Below, piece after piece: positions 17,148-29,583 of a stretch of 64,000 nt of DNA. The DNA comes from Gonocerus acuteangulatus. Its lineage: Eukaryota; Arthropoda; Insecta; Hemiptera; Coreidae. The position numbers and the translations under genes were made by a program. The DNA lies in assembly GCA_946811695.1 (NCBI GenBank), contig OX328131.1:6761826-6825825 (forward strand), in the 5' to 3' direction. The notes below the pieces were generated by a model. It made no database searches and was not told the origin of the DNA. It saw only the letters and a list, made by a program, of their open reading frames with translations. How positions within the stretch are numbered: the stretch's first letter is position 1; each line of letters begins with the position of its first letter.

Positions 17148-19436
17148 CTGTTCGCTCATTTCTGGCTTCCCTGATGGTCCGATTTTGATAAAATTTGGTA
17201 CAAAAATCTGTCATCCAATTTGAAAAGTCAGTTTCGTTAACCAGCAAAATCCGCACACTGGAAGATGGCGTTTGGGGAGAAATTCGCGCAAAAAAATCGT
17301 AACGCTTACGTATTTGAGTTCATAAGCATGTAAGTACTCTTTTTATAGGCTTCTTGGGCTAAAAAAACGAATGGAACCATTTTCAAGGCGATAGCTTTAA
17401 CCGTTTTCGAGAAAACTGAAAAAATAATTTTTGAATGCCGTTTTTGGTTTGGGTACTTAGAGTCATGGGATTCAGTTGAAACATTTACTGCATGTTCTAC
17501 TTTCATTAAAACTAATATGTTGAAATTTTGGTTGCGTTTGGAGTTAAGGAAGGGTTAGAATAAAATATTTTATTAACATACATAAAAAAGTTTTGGTAAC
17601 TTTGTATACTTTCCTTAATATCTCGAAAAAGGTTGAGAATTTGGGAAACGTAAGATTACCATTAGAAAGCTTACTAAATGCTCTACAAAAATGGTTCTAA
17701 TGAAAGTTTTGATTAGGCGATGTCAATCGGAGAAATAGGTGCTTAAACCTTTAAAGTAATTAATTTCGTTCATTCGAACTGTTCTTTCTGTGATTTTGAT
17801 ACTTAAAATTATGGGATTCAGTTGAAACATTTTCTGCATGTTTGAATTTCATCAACACTAATATGTTAAAATTTTGGTTACGTTTGGAGCTAAGGAAGGA
17901 TTGGAATAAAATATTATATTAACAGATATGAAATGTTTTGTGAACTTCGTATACATTCCCTAATATCTGGAAGACGGTTAGGAATATTGGTAAACGGAGG
18001 GTTACCATGCGAAAGCTTACTAAATGTTCTACAAAAAAGATTCTGAAACAATTATTGATTAGGCTATGTCAATCGGAGAAATAAGTGCTTAAACTTTGAA
18101 GTAATTGATTTCGTTTATTCGAACGGTTCTTTTTGTTTGTTTTTATTCCTTGTTATTTTTTAATTGCTTAAAGTTGGATAATGTATTTGACAATAAAACA
18201 GATTAATTAAAATAAGAAAAACAATTCATTGTTAAAAATATATCAGGCTGTACCGTATGAAATGTCAGTTTTGGATATGTCGATTTCCTTCAAATTTCTT
18301 GAAACTGTCGAGGCTCCTACTCCGAGTTCTTTGGCATATTCCCTAGTGTTTTTAATTGCTTATAGTAGTCAAATGTATTTGTCAATAAAACAGGATACGT
18401 ATAATTAGAATCAATATTTTTTTTGTTAGAATTCGAAGATGCCGTATGAATGTCTAGATTACAGTACTGGTGTTGATTTCGTTCTTTAGTATTATTCTTG
18501 GTATTCCCTATTTTCATCTGTTACCCATAGTTTTTTATTGTTAGTAGGTTTTTCTTATTGATTATAGAATATAAATCTATTTGGCTATAAAGCAGGATAC
18601 GTAAAATTAGTGACAATATTTCGGAGATTTCTGAGCGAAATACTTTTAAGATTTTCTACCACCACGAACGGCTTTGTTCCTCTATTTTTATCCACTAGAT
18701 AGGCTTTATTTTGCATATTATTCTATATAAGTTTTATTCAGCCGGGTGATTCTGATGAAATGTCGTGTTTTTGCTGTGGACTTTAAATACGATGTATCTA
18801 AGATTGGATAACATTAGCGAGTCTACATAGTTAAGAACCGACGACGGAGGATTACTTCTTGCTATGATTTAGTCTACATATGTATATTAAGTCCTAAATC
18901 CAAAAAATAAACTTCACAACGGTTAGATACTATGAGTTTTTAGGTTTTAAAACTTTCTTTAAAACCTAAAAAAGGTTTTAAAGAAAGTTTTAATTAGGCG
19001 ATGTCAATCGGAGAAATAAGTGCTTAAAACTTTAAAGTAATTTATTTCGTTTATTCGAATGGTTCTTTTTGTCTGTTTTATTCCTTGTTATTTGTAAATT
19101 GCTTATAGTCGGATAATGTATTTGACAATAAAACAGATTAAGTAAAATAAGAAGATCAATTTATTGTTAAAAATGTAGCGTTCAAAGAGAGAGATTCCAA
19201 GGCTTTCCAAATGCCTCTGTGCGGAGGCCTTTCTGCCCGACTTATGGGATAGCTGACCCATACAGGTAAGATTGTAAATCAAGACCTTTCAAGACTGGTT
19301 TGTTTGAGATTTCATTTGGATAGGTGTTTCGCTATTGATCTAAACAAAGTAATAACTGTTTCTATTCTATGCCTTCATAAACACTAGAGATAAGAACGGA
19401 ACCGCGCTAAGATGTCGCAGATCCTGCGAATCGGAC

Positions 19437-20118
19437 TTTTTATAATATTCCTTGAAGTACGAGGATGGTTCTTACGGAGAGAAACATTAAAAAAAATGCC
19501 TGAAAAAGTCTAAAAACAACACTCTTCGGGTCATTTTTACTGCCTTAACGCAATTTCATTTTTAAATAAAAACATATGTTCTCAATTATAATATTTTTAA
19601 CAGTTAACGTATGTGTATATCTTCTATTATATAAAAATGAATCGCTAAATTTGTTGGTAAACGCAAATCTCGAGAACAACTGAACCGATTTTGCTAATTC
19701 TTTTTTTATAATATTCCTTGAACTTCGAGGATGGTTCTTACGGAGAGAAAAATTGAAAAAAAAATGCTTGAAAAAGTTTAAAAACCACAATTTTCGAGTC
19801 TTTTTCACTTCCTTAACGCAAATTCATTTTTAAACAAAAACATATGTTCTCAATTATAACATTTTAACAGTTAACGTATTGGTATATCTATTATATAAAA
19901 ATGAATCGTTAAATGTGTTGGTAAGCGCAAATCTCGAGTACAACTGAACCGATTTCGGTAATTCTTTTTTTATAATATTCTTTGAACTACGAGGATGGTT
20001 CTTACGGAGAGAAAAATTTTAAAAATTCCCTGAGAAAGTCTAAAAACAACACTTTTCGGGACTTTTTCACTTCCTTAACGCAAATTCATTTTTAAATAAA
20101 AACATATGTTCTCAATTA
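19437..20118. repeat. Three successive Helitron-5'-end units (~250 bp)
   Basis: TCTATTATATAAAAATGAATCG starts units at about 19626 and 19888; an earlier unit is the one split by B1 (11903-11982 plus 19437-19616). Each contains TTATAATATTCCTTGAA, GAGGATGGTTCTTACGGAGAG and CATATGTTCTCAATTATAA. Head-to-tail 5' ends without 3' ends suggest partial tandem copying of a Helitron. Confidence 0.7.
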
Positions 20119-20359
20119 AAGGATTAGGTTATTTGTGTATTAGCAAAACAATTTAAATAAATAAGAACATGTAATCACTAGGTGACAATAGAATCACATG
20201 TTAATAATGCAATTTAAATTAATTTATATTTGCTTTAACGAGGTAAAAAAGACCCCACTTTTCTATATTCCCGTACAAAAGATTCGTAATAATAATTAAA
20301 GGTCAATTTGAACTTCAATACCATACCATAAAGTGATAGTGGAGGGGTTCTGGGTTACT

Positions 20360-20833
20360 TCCCGCTGGAAATGCGCTTATGACTTCCCTCTGGAAATGCG
20401 CTTATGACTTCCCGCAGGAAATCCGCTTATTACCTCTGGCTGGAAATCCGCTTATGACTTCTGGCTGGCAATCCGCTTATGACTTCTGGCTGGAAATCCG
20501 CTTATCACTTCCCTCTGGAAATCCGCTTATTACTTTCCGTGGGAAATCCGCTTATTACCTCTGGCTGGAAATCCGCTTATGACTTCAGGCTGGAAATCCG
20601 CTTATGACTTTCCGTGGGAAATCCGCTTATGACTTTCCGCGGGAAATCCGCTTATTACCTCTGGCTGGAAATCCGCTTATTACCTCTGGCTGGAAATCCG
20701 CTTATTACCACTGGCTGGAAATCCGCTTATCACTTCCCGCTTTAAATCTGCTAATGACTTCCCGCTGGATCCGCTTATGACTTCCCGCTGGAAATCCGCT
20801 TATGACTTCTCGCTGGAAATCCGCTTATGACTT
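20360..20833. repeat. Minisatellite, 25-bp unit, ~19 copies
   Basis: The unit core GGAAATCCGCTTATGACTTC alternates with variable linkers such as CTGGCT, CCGTG and CCGCA. The open reading across it is an artefact of the repeat. No function is seen. Confidence 0.9.
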
Positions 20834-20959
20834 TAGATCACGAAAGAAATAAAAGTCTATACAATTGTTTTTTGTATATATACTCGTTTGGTACATACTC
20901 CATATTGGTCTGTTCAACATTGAAACACGTACCATTACAAACTAGTTTCCAGTTAAGGT

Positions 20960-21435
20960 CTTAAAATACTCAAGAAGATTGATTCCGTTGAAATTTGTTC
21001 AGGATGTTCGACAATCATTAAATCTAAAATATTTAAATTTTGGTTGCATTTGGAGGCTTAAATTGTTTTGTTCTTTTCAACGAGGTTTTCTCTGTTACCT
21101 TACGTTTACGTTGGTTACTGATTTATTTATAGTATTTAATAGTAAAATGAGTATTTTAATAAAGTATGGTATAAAAATGAGAAACGTATTGGTAATGGTA
21201 TTTTCACATGGCGAAAGTTGAGAAGACGGGAGAGTCATTTCCGCTTAGAAAACTATCAGTTTCCTGTTGTGGCGCCTTAAATCATCCTTCTCTTTGATAT
21301 GTTATATTATATTTCCCGCGAAAGATCAAAACCTGCCAGTAACTGCTTCTATTCCTTTACTAATAGGACCAGGGATAAGAAAGGAAGCGCGCAAGGATGA
21401 CGCAGTTACTGCGAGTCGGAATTTTTAAAATGTTT
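20960..21435 (-). mobile_element. Helentron-like family B fragment
   Basis: It ends on the minus-strand 5' side with AAATTCCGACTCGCAGTAAC and the subterminal GCGCGCTTCC. The body contains AAATCTAAAATATTTAAATT and GAGAAACGTATTGGTAATGG, as in the copy at 41036-41757. The (TA)n tract and 3' hairpin are missing. Confidence 0.65.
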
Positions 21436-21439
21436 ATTT

Positions 21440-21995
21440 ATTTATTTTATTTTTTGTGTCCCGCTTCAATGGCGACAACACAAAGAACAGTATCCTCCGA
21501 ACTTAGCTATCCCAGGAAATCAGCATGGTTATTGGTGTTGGAAGTGTGTGTGGTTATGTAATGGTTTAGACGTAGGGTTCACCTATAAATAGTGCTTAGT
21601 AACGATGTAAATATAATATCTTATAAGCCAACATTGCAGACGTTCATCAAATAAGGTTGTATAGTCCTGTATTCTTGAGGTAGGTCAGTATAGTGTTGAT
21701 GTACTGGCTATCATTGTCTAGGAGTTCTTGCATATCATACGGGATGTTGTAATTGCCTCTTCTCTGCCAGTCAGTCAGTAAATGTTTAATCGTAAGTTCT
21801 GTGTTACATATGTTGCATATTGGTTTGTGGCGTCTTGTCATAAGAAATTCGTGGGTGAGTCGAGTATGTCCAATTCGTAAACGAGCGAGAACAACTTCTT
21901 CTCGTTTATTGTCGCGAAGACTGGATGGCCATTCCTCAACTGTATTTTTTATGGTCCGAAGTTTATTGTCAGTTAGTTGTGTCCATAAGTATTGC
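21440..21995 (-). pseudogene. I-like LINE 3' fragment
   Basis: It encodes RLRIGHTRLTHEFLMTRR, PICNICNTELTIKHLL, NIPYDMQELLDNDS and LTYLKNTGLYNLI before a stop at about 21650, and is followed by a 3' UTR to about 21440. It is the C-terminal knuckle of an I-like ORF2, related to but distinct from the element at 0.6-7.7 kb. The 3' UTR word GGCGACAACACAA recurs at 47180 in another copy. Confidence 0.8.
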
Positions 21996-22045
21996 TAAAA
22001 TGTTTAGCAGTCACAAACGAAAATACTCGGTATTCTTCTATGAAA

Positions 22046-22420
22046 AATAAAGTATAGCCACAATAAGTAAGGTTACCTGCTAAAGCTGCAGGTCATGCTT
22101 ACAGGTAGCCTAGTGACCTAAATAAAGTATAGCCACAATAAGTAAGGTTACCTGCTAAAGCTGCAGGTCATGCTTACAGGTAGCCTAGTGACCTAAATAA
22201 AGTATAGCCACAATAAGTAAGGTTACCTGCTAAAGCTGCAGGTCATGCTTACAGGTAGCCTAGTGACCTAAATAAAGTATAGCCACAATAAGTAAGGTTA
22301 CCTGCTAAAGCTGCAGGTCATGCTTACAGGTAGCCTAGTGACCTAAATAAAGTATAGCCACAATAAGTAAGGTTACCTGCTAAAGCTGCAGGTCATGCTT
22401 ACAGGTAGCCTAGTGACCTA
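22046..22420. repeat. Tandem array, 75-bp unit, five identical copies
   Basis: Units start AATAAAGTATAGCCACAATA at 22046, 22121, 22196, 22271 and 22346 and appear identical. Each contains a hairpin GGTTACCTG/CAGGTAGCC. Lack of divergence implies very recent amplification or gene-conversion-like homogenisation. Confidence 0.92.
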
Positions 22421-22665
22421 AATAGGTTCTAAGGAGGATCCGACCTTACCTACTCATACTTGCATCATCATGTACTCATTCAAGGAGAAGGTCGCTCAAG
22501 CTCAGGCAGGTCATGCTTACAGGTAGCCTAGTGACCTAAATAGGTTCTAAGGAGGATCCGACCTTACCTACTCATACTTGCATCATCATGTACTCATTCA
22601 AGGAGAAGGTCGCTCAAGCTCAGGCAGGTCGCTCAAGCTCAGGCAGGTCGCTCAAGCTCAGTCCA
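22421..22665. repeat. Compound tandem repeat continuing the 75-bp array
   Basis: A segment of about 118 bp (CAGGTCATGCTTACAGGTAG to GAGAAGGTCGCTCAAGCTC) is present twice. A 19-bp unit, GCTCAAGCTCAGGCAGGTC, is then repeated three times. The smaller repeat is built from the end of the larger one. Confidence 0.85.
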
Positions 22666-23090
22666 GGCAAGGAATGCTTGAAAACAGCTATAGCTGGAAA
22701 TTTTTGGAACACAATTTTTGACTTCGTAACTTTGTTTAGGCTGGATAGGAGGTGAACATATCAAAAGTCCTCACCCGTAGCATTTGTGCCGGGAGGGAGG
22801 GGGCTTTAGAAGGTCCCATTTTTCGGGTTTTCACTTTTATCTCGGAAACCCTGCGTCCTAGCGACATGACTATTTTATAACAAATAAAAGCTCATTACAT
22901 TTCCTACAAGTTCTATTCTACAAAGGTTTTCGAGATATTTTTAGTTTTCGAAATATCCGCACTTGAAAGTCTGTCATTTTGGGGAAAAACACCATTGCCG
23001 CTTATTTTGACTCCGTTTTGACGGGATAACTCTTCAACGATGAACCCAAATAATAAATAACGGTTATAGGGTTGTAGAGTATTATTCCCT
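22666..23090. other. Non-coding, no recognised feature
   Basis: AT-rich sequence with phrases such as GAACACAATTTTTGACTTCG that resemble dispersed repeat filler. I see no ORF, RNA or clear termini. Confidence 0.4.
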
Positions 23091-23091
23091 T

Positions 23092-23245
23092 CAATAATAT
23101 ATATTACTTTGCTATTTTATGTATTCTCCTTCAAACGTAAAAATAATTTCAGTGTTCATCGTGAAATCAGAAATGTAGCGAACACTGAAATTAGTTTTAC
23201 GTTTGAAGGAGAATACATAAAATATTAAAGTAATATATATTATTA
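23092..23245. repeat. Small foldback (palindromic MITE)
   Basis: Arms of about 62 bp share AATATATATTACTTT, TATGTATTCTCCTTCAAACG and TTTCAGTGTTC with their complements, around a loop of about 28 bp. Ends are AT-rich and the target duplication is unclear. Confidence 0.8.
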
Positions 23246-23322
23246 CTACTACTAATTTATTATAACTTTATAATAAATCCGATCGTCATAGTGGCCTTCA
23301 TTTAACGAAAACTGTCTACATT

Positions 23323-23360
<38 letters not shown>

Positions 23361-24860
23361 TACCTACCAGGCGACGCTCTGTCACCCGTCACAGTCCTTG
23401 GCAGCGTTCCTCGATTTTTTTCCCCCTTTTTAATGTGCTGTCAACCACTTTCAGGTCATTAAACACAGAGCTAAAGGAAGTAGATTTGATTTCCTGCCAG
23501 TATCGCTATTGCGTGAAATTAGCCAGAACGAGTGGGGAAAGAGGACCCCAGACGAGTCACCCAGACGTCACCCCAAGCCACCGACGATCCCGCCCGAACA
23601 CAGGTAGGAAGGCGACCCCGAACTGCCTCCAGAGACCCTACTAGGCCCCGTCCACCTACACCCGGCCTTGTCTCTTGTTAATTAAATCCTATTTGTTTTT
23701 GTAGAAATTTTCATTTTTAATATTTTGTCCACCCACTTTGGTGGGATTTTTGTTCACCCACTTTAGCAGCATCTATTGCACCCTCGTTTTTCCAACTCCA
23801 TCTTGGCCCCCTTCTCTCGGTTTCCCCAGGATTATCATGTCCTGGGATTTAAATATTTGAATTTTAAAAACATTTTGCAATACTTCTTCTCGTGTTAAAA
23901 GAACGGTTTGTTTTTCTCGATGACACTCAATTGGTCAGGACCCACAATTTCGGGCCCTCACATTATCTGCTCTAATTCACACGGATAACTCCTACAGTAA
24001 TCTTATACTTCGTCAAACCTACACAGAAACAGTTTTCTCTTCAGAACATTCTTATCCTAGGCAGACTACAAACATCGTAGAGGTTTATCTATTTCGTAGA
24101 ACCTTGCAGACCTATTGTTAGGCCGTACGTTAGCTTCAAAATTAACAAACCTTGTTTTGATTCTAAGACATTGCGCTGGCCTGAAACATTTTCCATATGT
24201 CCCTTAATCTTTGAAAATAGGATATGTAAATCTTGCTTACATCTGGTTCAGATATGTGAAGTTTTTGACTTATAATTTCCTAAATATTCCGAAAATTATT
24301 GCAAAAGGCAAAAAGTGATTAATAAAGCTTAATAAATTTACTACGAAACATTTTTCAAAAACATTTAGATGTAAAAAAAATAAAAATAATAAACCAAAAA
24401 AAAAATTTTTTTAAATAAAAAATTTATAAATTTTTTTATAAAATTTTTATACAAATTTTCTTTGGCTGAAGAAAATTTGTGATTAAAATGTCAAATGTTT
24501 TGATTTCATTTAATTGAACTGTTTCCGCGTTTATTAAAAAATGTTTGATTGAAATAGGTCTATCATGATTGTTAGGGATCGTAAATAAGAAAGCCACTCA
24601 TCCAAAAGTAGCGGGAGGAAGTAGGTTATACCCAAAATCAAGCAGCACTATCGCTGGTTGATATAAGACACATTACGACCATCTTAGCGCCAGAAATGTC
24701 GTTTTTAAATGTGATTTCATTCCAGAATGTATTTAAATTTGTTACCCTTAATTTCTTTTTTAAGGTACATCAGCATCTAGGCTACTAGTGCCGGACTATG
24801 TATAGGTTGCCACCTTTTCCTTATCATCCATGGTGGAGTAGGGAATCTTTTCAACAGGCC
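23246..24860. other. Non-coding stretch, nothing recognised
   Basis: It contains a short (TA)n at 23325-23357, a GC-richer patch at 23400-23660 with a 69-codon chance ORF, and very AT-rich sequence at 24360-24560. No domain, tRNA or repeat boundary could be supported. Confidence 0.4.
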
Positions 24861-24864
24861 AATA

Positions 24865-25160
24865 GATGAAATGAATCGCCTTAAAAATGGTTTCATTCGT
24901 TTTTCTACGTCAAGGAACCTATTTGAAGCTCAAGGACCTTTCTAATTAGATGAAAGATTTTTGTACCAAATTTCATCAGAATTGGACCATTTTTGAGGCT
25001 GTGGGTGAGCGAACAGACAAATATACATACACACAAATTTGAGGCACCGTTATATTCGTGGTCCATGGGGTCTGAAACGTTTAATTTTCTAGTCGGTACT
25101 TCCGGATTGCGTCATGAGGTCACCTCATAAGCGGGTTTCCTAGCTATGGAAAGAGGGAAT
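24865..25160 (+). mobile_element. Helentron-like family B, eroded 3' part
   Basis: It matches the complement of 27364-27860: ACCAAATTTCATCAGAATTG, GTGAGCGAACAGACAAATA and GGGGTCTGAAACG, then the eroded hairpin GCGGGTTTCCTAGCTATGG. The TA tract is reduced to ATATACATACACAC. Confidence 0.6.
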
Positions 25161-25470
25161 ACCGGTGGTTGGCTCTCCACCCAACTACCAATAGGCCCTT
25201 TATTGAAATGTTCCTACGCCATACTTCCACAAGGTACTGGTGGTAGGCCATACCTAAAGGCCACAGCTGCTGGTTTATAAGAGACCAACAAGAGAATTGT
25301 AGAATGCTGATTGCTTAATTCCCCGTCCTTCCCTACTCATCCAGCAACACCCACATCCACTCAACGGCTATTTCCTGCAACACGCATGGGCTCGGGAACC
25401 TACTAGAGATGCTAACCCTAATCCACGAGGAACTATAACCCGTTCACTTAGGTGGCGTTGTTCGAATCCC
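25161..25470. other. Non-coding, nothing recognised
   Basis: Mixed-composition sequence between a family B remnant and a foldback. No ORF or repeat structure was seen. Confidence 0.4.
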
Positions 25471-26003
25471 GCATGCGCGAAATTCTGCGGGAATTGCTCC
25501 CGACGTGTCCGCCATTTGTATTTCTATTGAAAAGAATAGCACGCTACGTGAACCTCAATAAAAACTGATTTCTCGTTTAGGACTAGGGAAGGCTATTAGA
25601 GGTCAGACAAGGGAGATAGCAGTGTAGTGTTTAATATTTATCAATACTTAGCCAAACCTTAGTCTGAAATTAATTTAGACAATAACGTTGTCTTTTCAAG
25701 TTGACCGTTAGATTAAGGGAAAAGGGCGTGGCCAATTTTCCAGGTAGAAAATTGGCGGTAAACATTCTCTCAGTCATAACCTTATCACTATGAAATTTAA
25801 AACGTTTTTAGCCTTAGCTTTGGCTAAGTATTGATAAACATTAAACACTATCTCCCTTGCCTGACCTCTCAAAGTGTTTTCTAGTCTTAAACGAGACATA
25901 ATCAGTTTTTATAGAGTTTCACGTAGCGTGTTCTTATTCTTTGAAATAGTAATGCAAATGGCAGACCCGTGGGGAGGAATTCCCGCCGACGTTCGCGCAT
26001 GCG
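25471..26003. mobile_element. Foldback MITE with GCGCATGCGC-type ends
   Basis: The outer ends are GCATGCGCGAA (25471) and TTCGCGCATGCGC (ending 26004). The arms pair to about 25655 on the left and from 25812 on the right, and share TAGTGTTTAAT, GATAAACATTAAAC and ATCTCCCTTG-type blocks. There is a unique centre of about 155 bp and no coding capacity. Confidence 0.75.
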
Positions 26004-26138
26004 CATTTGAACTCCTGAGTTTATCTGAACAGGCTATAGCTGTAGTATTGACACCGCCAGGGTAGATGGAAAGTTTAGCCTCATGGGCTAACTACAATTT
26101 TTACACATGTGACGAGAAATATTTTTAGTTGTAAGCTC

Positions 26139-26165
26139 CTGAAGAGGGACCAGGAGAACATGAAA
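26139..26165 (+). ncRNA. Hammerhead-like core (PLE relic)
   Basis: CTGAAGA, about 16 bp, then GAAACATTTTGAGC. It resembles other CTGAnGA...GAAAC motifs in this window, but stem II pairing is poor here. Probably a decayed PLE terminal repeat. Confidence 0.3.
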
Positions 26166-26379
26166 CATTTTGAGCATAGAATAAAGAAGTTGGAACTGAA
26201 GTAACGTCGTATTTATATTATTGACATTCCGTTCCACAATTAAGGAAATTCAGTTATGTTAATCCACAATAAAACATAATGGGCTGCAATATTCTAACCG
26301 AAACACAGTCAGACCTCAGGCTTTTTGTTGGGCTTTATGGTTTACTGAAACGAGAATCGCTGTATTACATCCATAGGTC

Positions 26380-26620
26380 ATGGGCGTATATAGAAAACAA
26401 TTCTGGGGGCTGGGGAAATTTCGGGGGGGGCTGAGAGCATTTAGGGTGTGTGGAATACTAACAATCTAGAACTTGGAAAGTTTAGCCAATTAAAACACTA
26501 TTAAACCCAAAAGAAAATAATTTCTTCTGAACTAAGCGCTTTAATACATTTTTAAGGTTTTTATGACACATTTTTACCTATTTTGGGGGGGGGCCTCACC
26601 CCCTCTATATAGCCCCATGC
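26380..26620. repeat. G-run MITE, copy 2
   Basis: It starts ATGGGCGTATATAGAAAAC and ends CTATATAGCCCCAT. It has the same internal phrases as copy 1 (TAGAACTTGGAAAGTTT, TATGACACATTTTTACC), with G runs at 26424-26430 and 26584-26593. Confidence 0.75.
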
Positions 26621-26981
26621 CATGGGTAATGAAAGTGAGATTGAATCAAATTTAAAACTCTTAGAAAGTAATTCTTAAAAGTAATTGTTGCTGTTGAATG
26701 TAACATTCATGAAATTGTTTTCATTGTAAAAACAAAATGAAAAAAATCGCCTTGTTGATAATAATAAGAATGGATTTTTTTAGCGCATTCCGCAGAATCC
26801 ATTCAGGTTGTACTCCTGAAAAAAGCTCTAAAACATTTCTTTAAAATTCACCAATCTTGCCTACTAGATATAAAAAAATATCCCCGTTAATTAATATATG
26901 TACGAAACTCGTTAGATCCAGAAATAATAGATTTAAGCTTTTGATAGTGGAAAGTACAATAAAAACTTTGAATAGAGAACC
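26621..26981. other. Non-coding, nothing recognised
   Basis: AT-rich sequence between two G-run MITE copies, with no feature supported. Confidence 0.4.
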
Positions 26982-27222
26982 ATGGGCGTATATAGGTAAT
27001 AATTTCGGGGGGGGGGCATTTCCGGGGTATCGAATACTAAAAATTTAGAACTTGGAATAGTTTTAGGCAACTAAAACGCTACTAAACCTAAAACAAAATA
27101 TTTTTTATGAACTAAGTGGTCTTATTTAATTTGTTTTTAAGGGTTTTATGAAACATTTTTACCATCAAATGAAAATTTGGGGGGGGGGGGCTGCAGCCCC
27201 TCCCCCCCCTTATATACGCATA
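26982..27222. repeat. G-run MITE, copy 3
   Basis: It starts ATGGGCGTATATAGGTAATA and ends TTATATACGCAT. G runs occur at both inner ends. Divergence between the three copies is moderate. Confidence 0.75.
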
Positions 27223-27320
27223 TATATATGCAGGGAAGTGATGCTCATTGAATAACAGTTAGTAACGGTAATAACAGTTAGTAACGGTAATGATAATAAC
27301 CGAGTAGCTAATAACCACCC

Positions 27321-27363
27321 CAGACCCACGGAAGGTCATGCTTATATAAAACTCGCCAACTTT
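27321..27363. repeat. Direct repeat flanking B2, left copy
   Basis: CAGACCCACGGAAGGTCATG followed by CTTATATAAAACTCGCCAAC. It is repeated with two differences at 29066-29107, immediately beyond the other end of family B copy B2. Confidence 0.9.
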
Positions 27364-29064
<1,701 letters not shown>

Positions 29065-29065
29065 C

Positions 29066-29107
29066 CAGACCCACGGAACGTCATGCTTATATAAAACTCG
29101 CCAAGTT
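29066..29107. repeat. Direct repeat flanking B2, right copy
   Basis: CAGACCCACGGAACGTCATG followed by CTTATATAAAACTCGCCAAG. It abuts the 50-bp array. Confidence 0.9.
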
Positions 29108-29110
29108 TTT

Positions 29111-29583
29111 TAATATACTCGACGGCCATTTGGGGATATTAATATCAAACAATATATTTCTAATATACTCGACGGCCATTTGGGGATATTAATATCAAAC
29201 AATATATTTCTAATATACTGGACTGCCATTTGGGGATATTAATATCAAACAATATATTTCTAATATACTCGACGGCCATTTGGGGATATTAATATCAAAC
29301 AATATATTTCTAATATACTCGACGGCCATTTGGGGATATTAATATCAAACAATATATTTCTAATATACTCGACGGCCATTTGGGGATATTAATATCAAAC
29401 AATATATTTTTAATATACTCGACGGCCATTTGGGGATATTAATATCAAACAATATATTTCTAATATACTCGACGGCCATTTGGGGATATTAATATCAAAC
29501 AATATATTTCTAATATACTCGACGGCCATTTGGGGATATTAATATCAAACAATATATTTCTAATATACTCGATGCTAATTAGG
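29111..29583. repeat. Tandem array, 50-bp unit, nine copies plus partial
   Basis: The unit begins TAATATACTCGACGGCCATT and continues TGGGGATATTAATATC, at exact 50-bp spacing from 29111. Only two or three point differences are seen (for example at 29220 and 29410). It ends in a diverged partial unit. Confidence 0.95.

Larger units (their letters stand above)
11983..19436 (-). mobile_element. Helentron-like family B, copy B1 (hosts the PLE)
   Basis: Read on the minus strand, the 5' end is AAAAGTCCGATTCGCAGG. A subterminal AGCGCGGTTCC lies shortly downstream. A long AT-rich body follows, then (TA)n, then the 3' hairpin GGTTCCTCCCT/AGGGAGGAACC and GCGCTAA. It has no Rep/helicase ORF, so it is non-autonomous. 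The body (17143-19400) carries internal duplications (the GATGTCAATCGGAGAAATA block occurs three times). It sits between T residues of a Helitron end. Its (TA)n tract contains the 4.85-kb Penelope-like element. Confidence 0.75.

Noticed and set aside
20379..20582. 67-codon ORF in the 25-bp array
   Set aside because: Artefact of the minisatellite; it drifts in frame and has no domain.
20360..20833. Regularly spaced 25-bp repeat resembling a CRISPR array
   Set aside because: There are no unique spacers of constant length, the context is eukaryotic, and the repeats are contiguous minisatellite units.
23435..23644. Possible host exon in a GC-richer patch
   Set aside because: No conserved motif and no convincing pair of splice sites; the neighbouring sequence gives no gene context.
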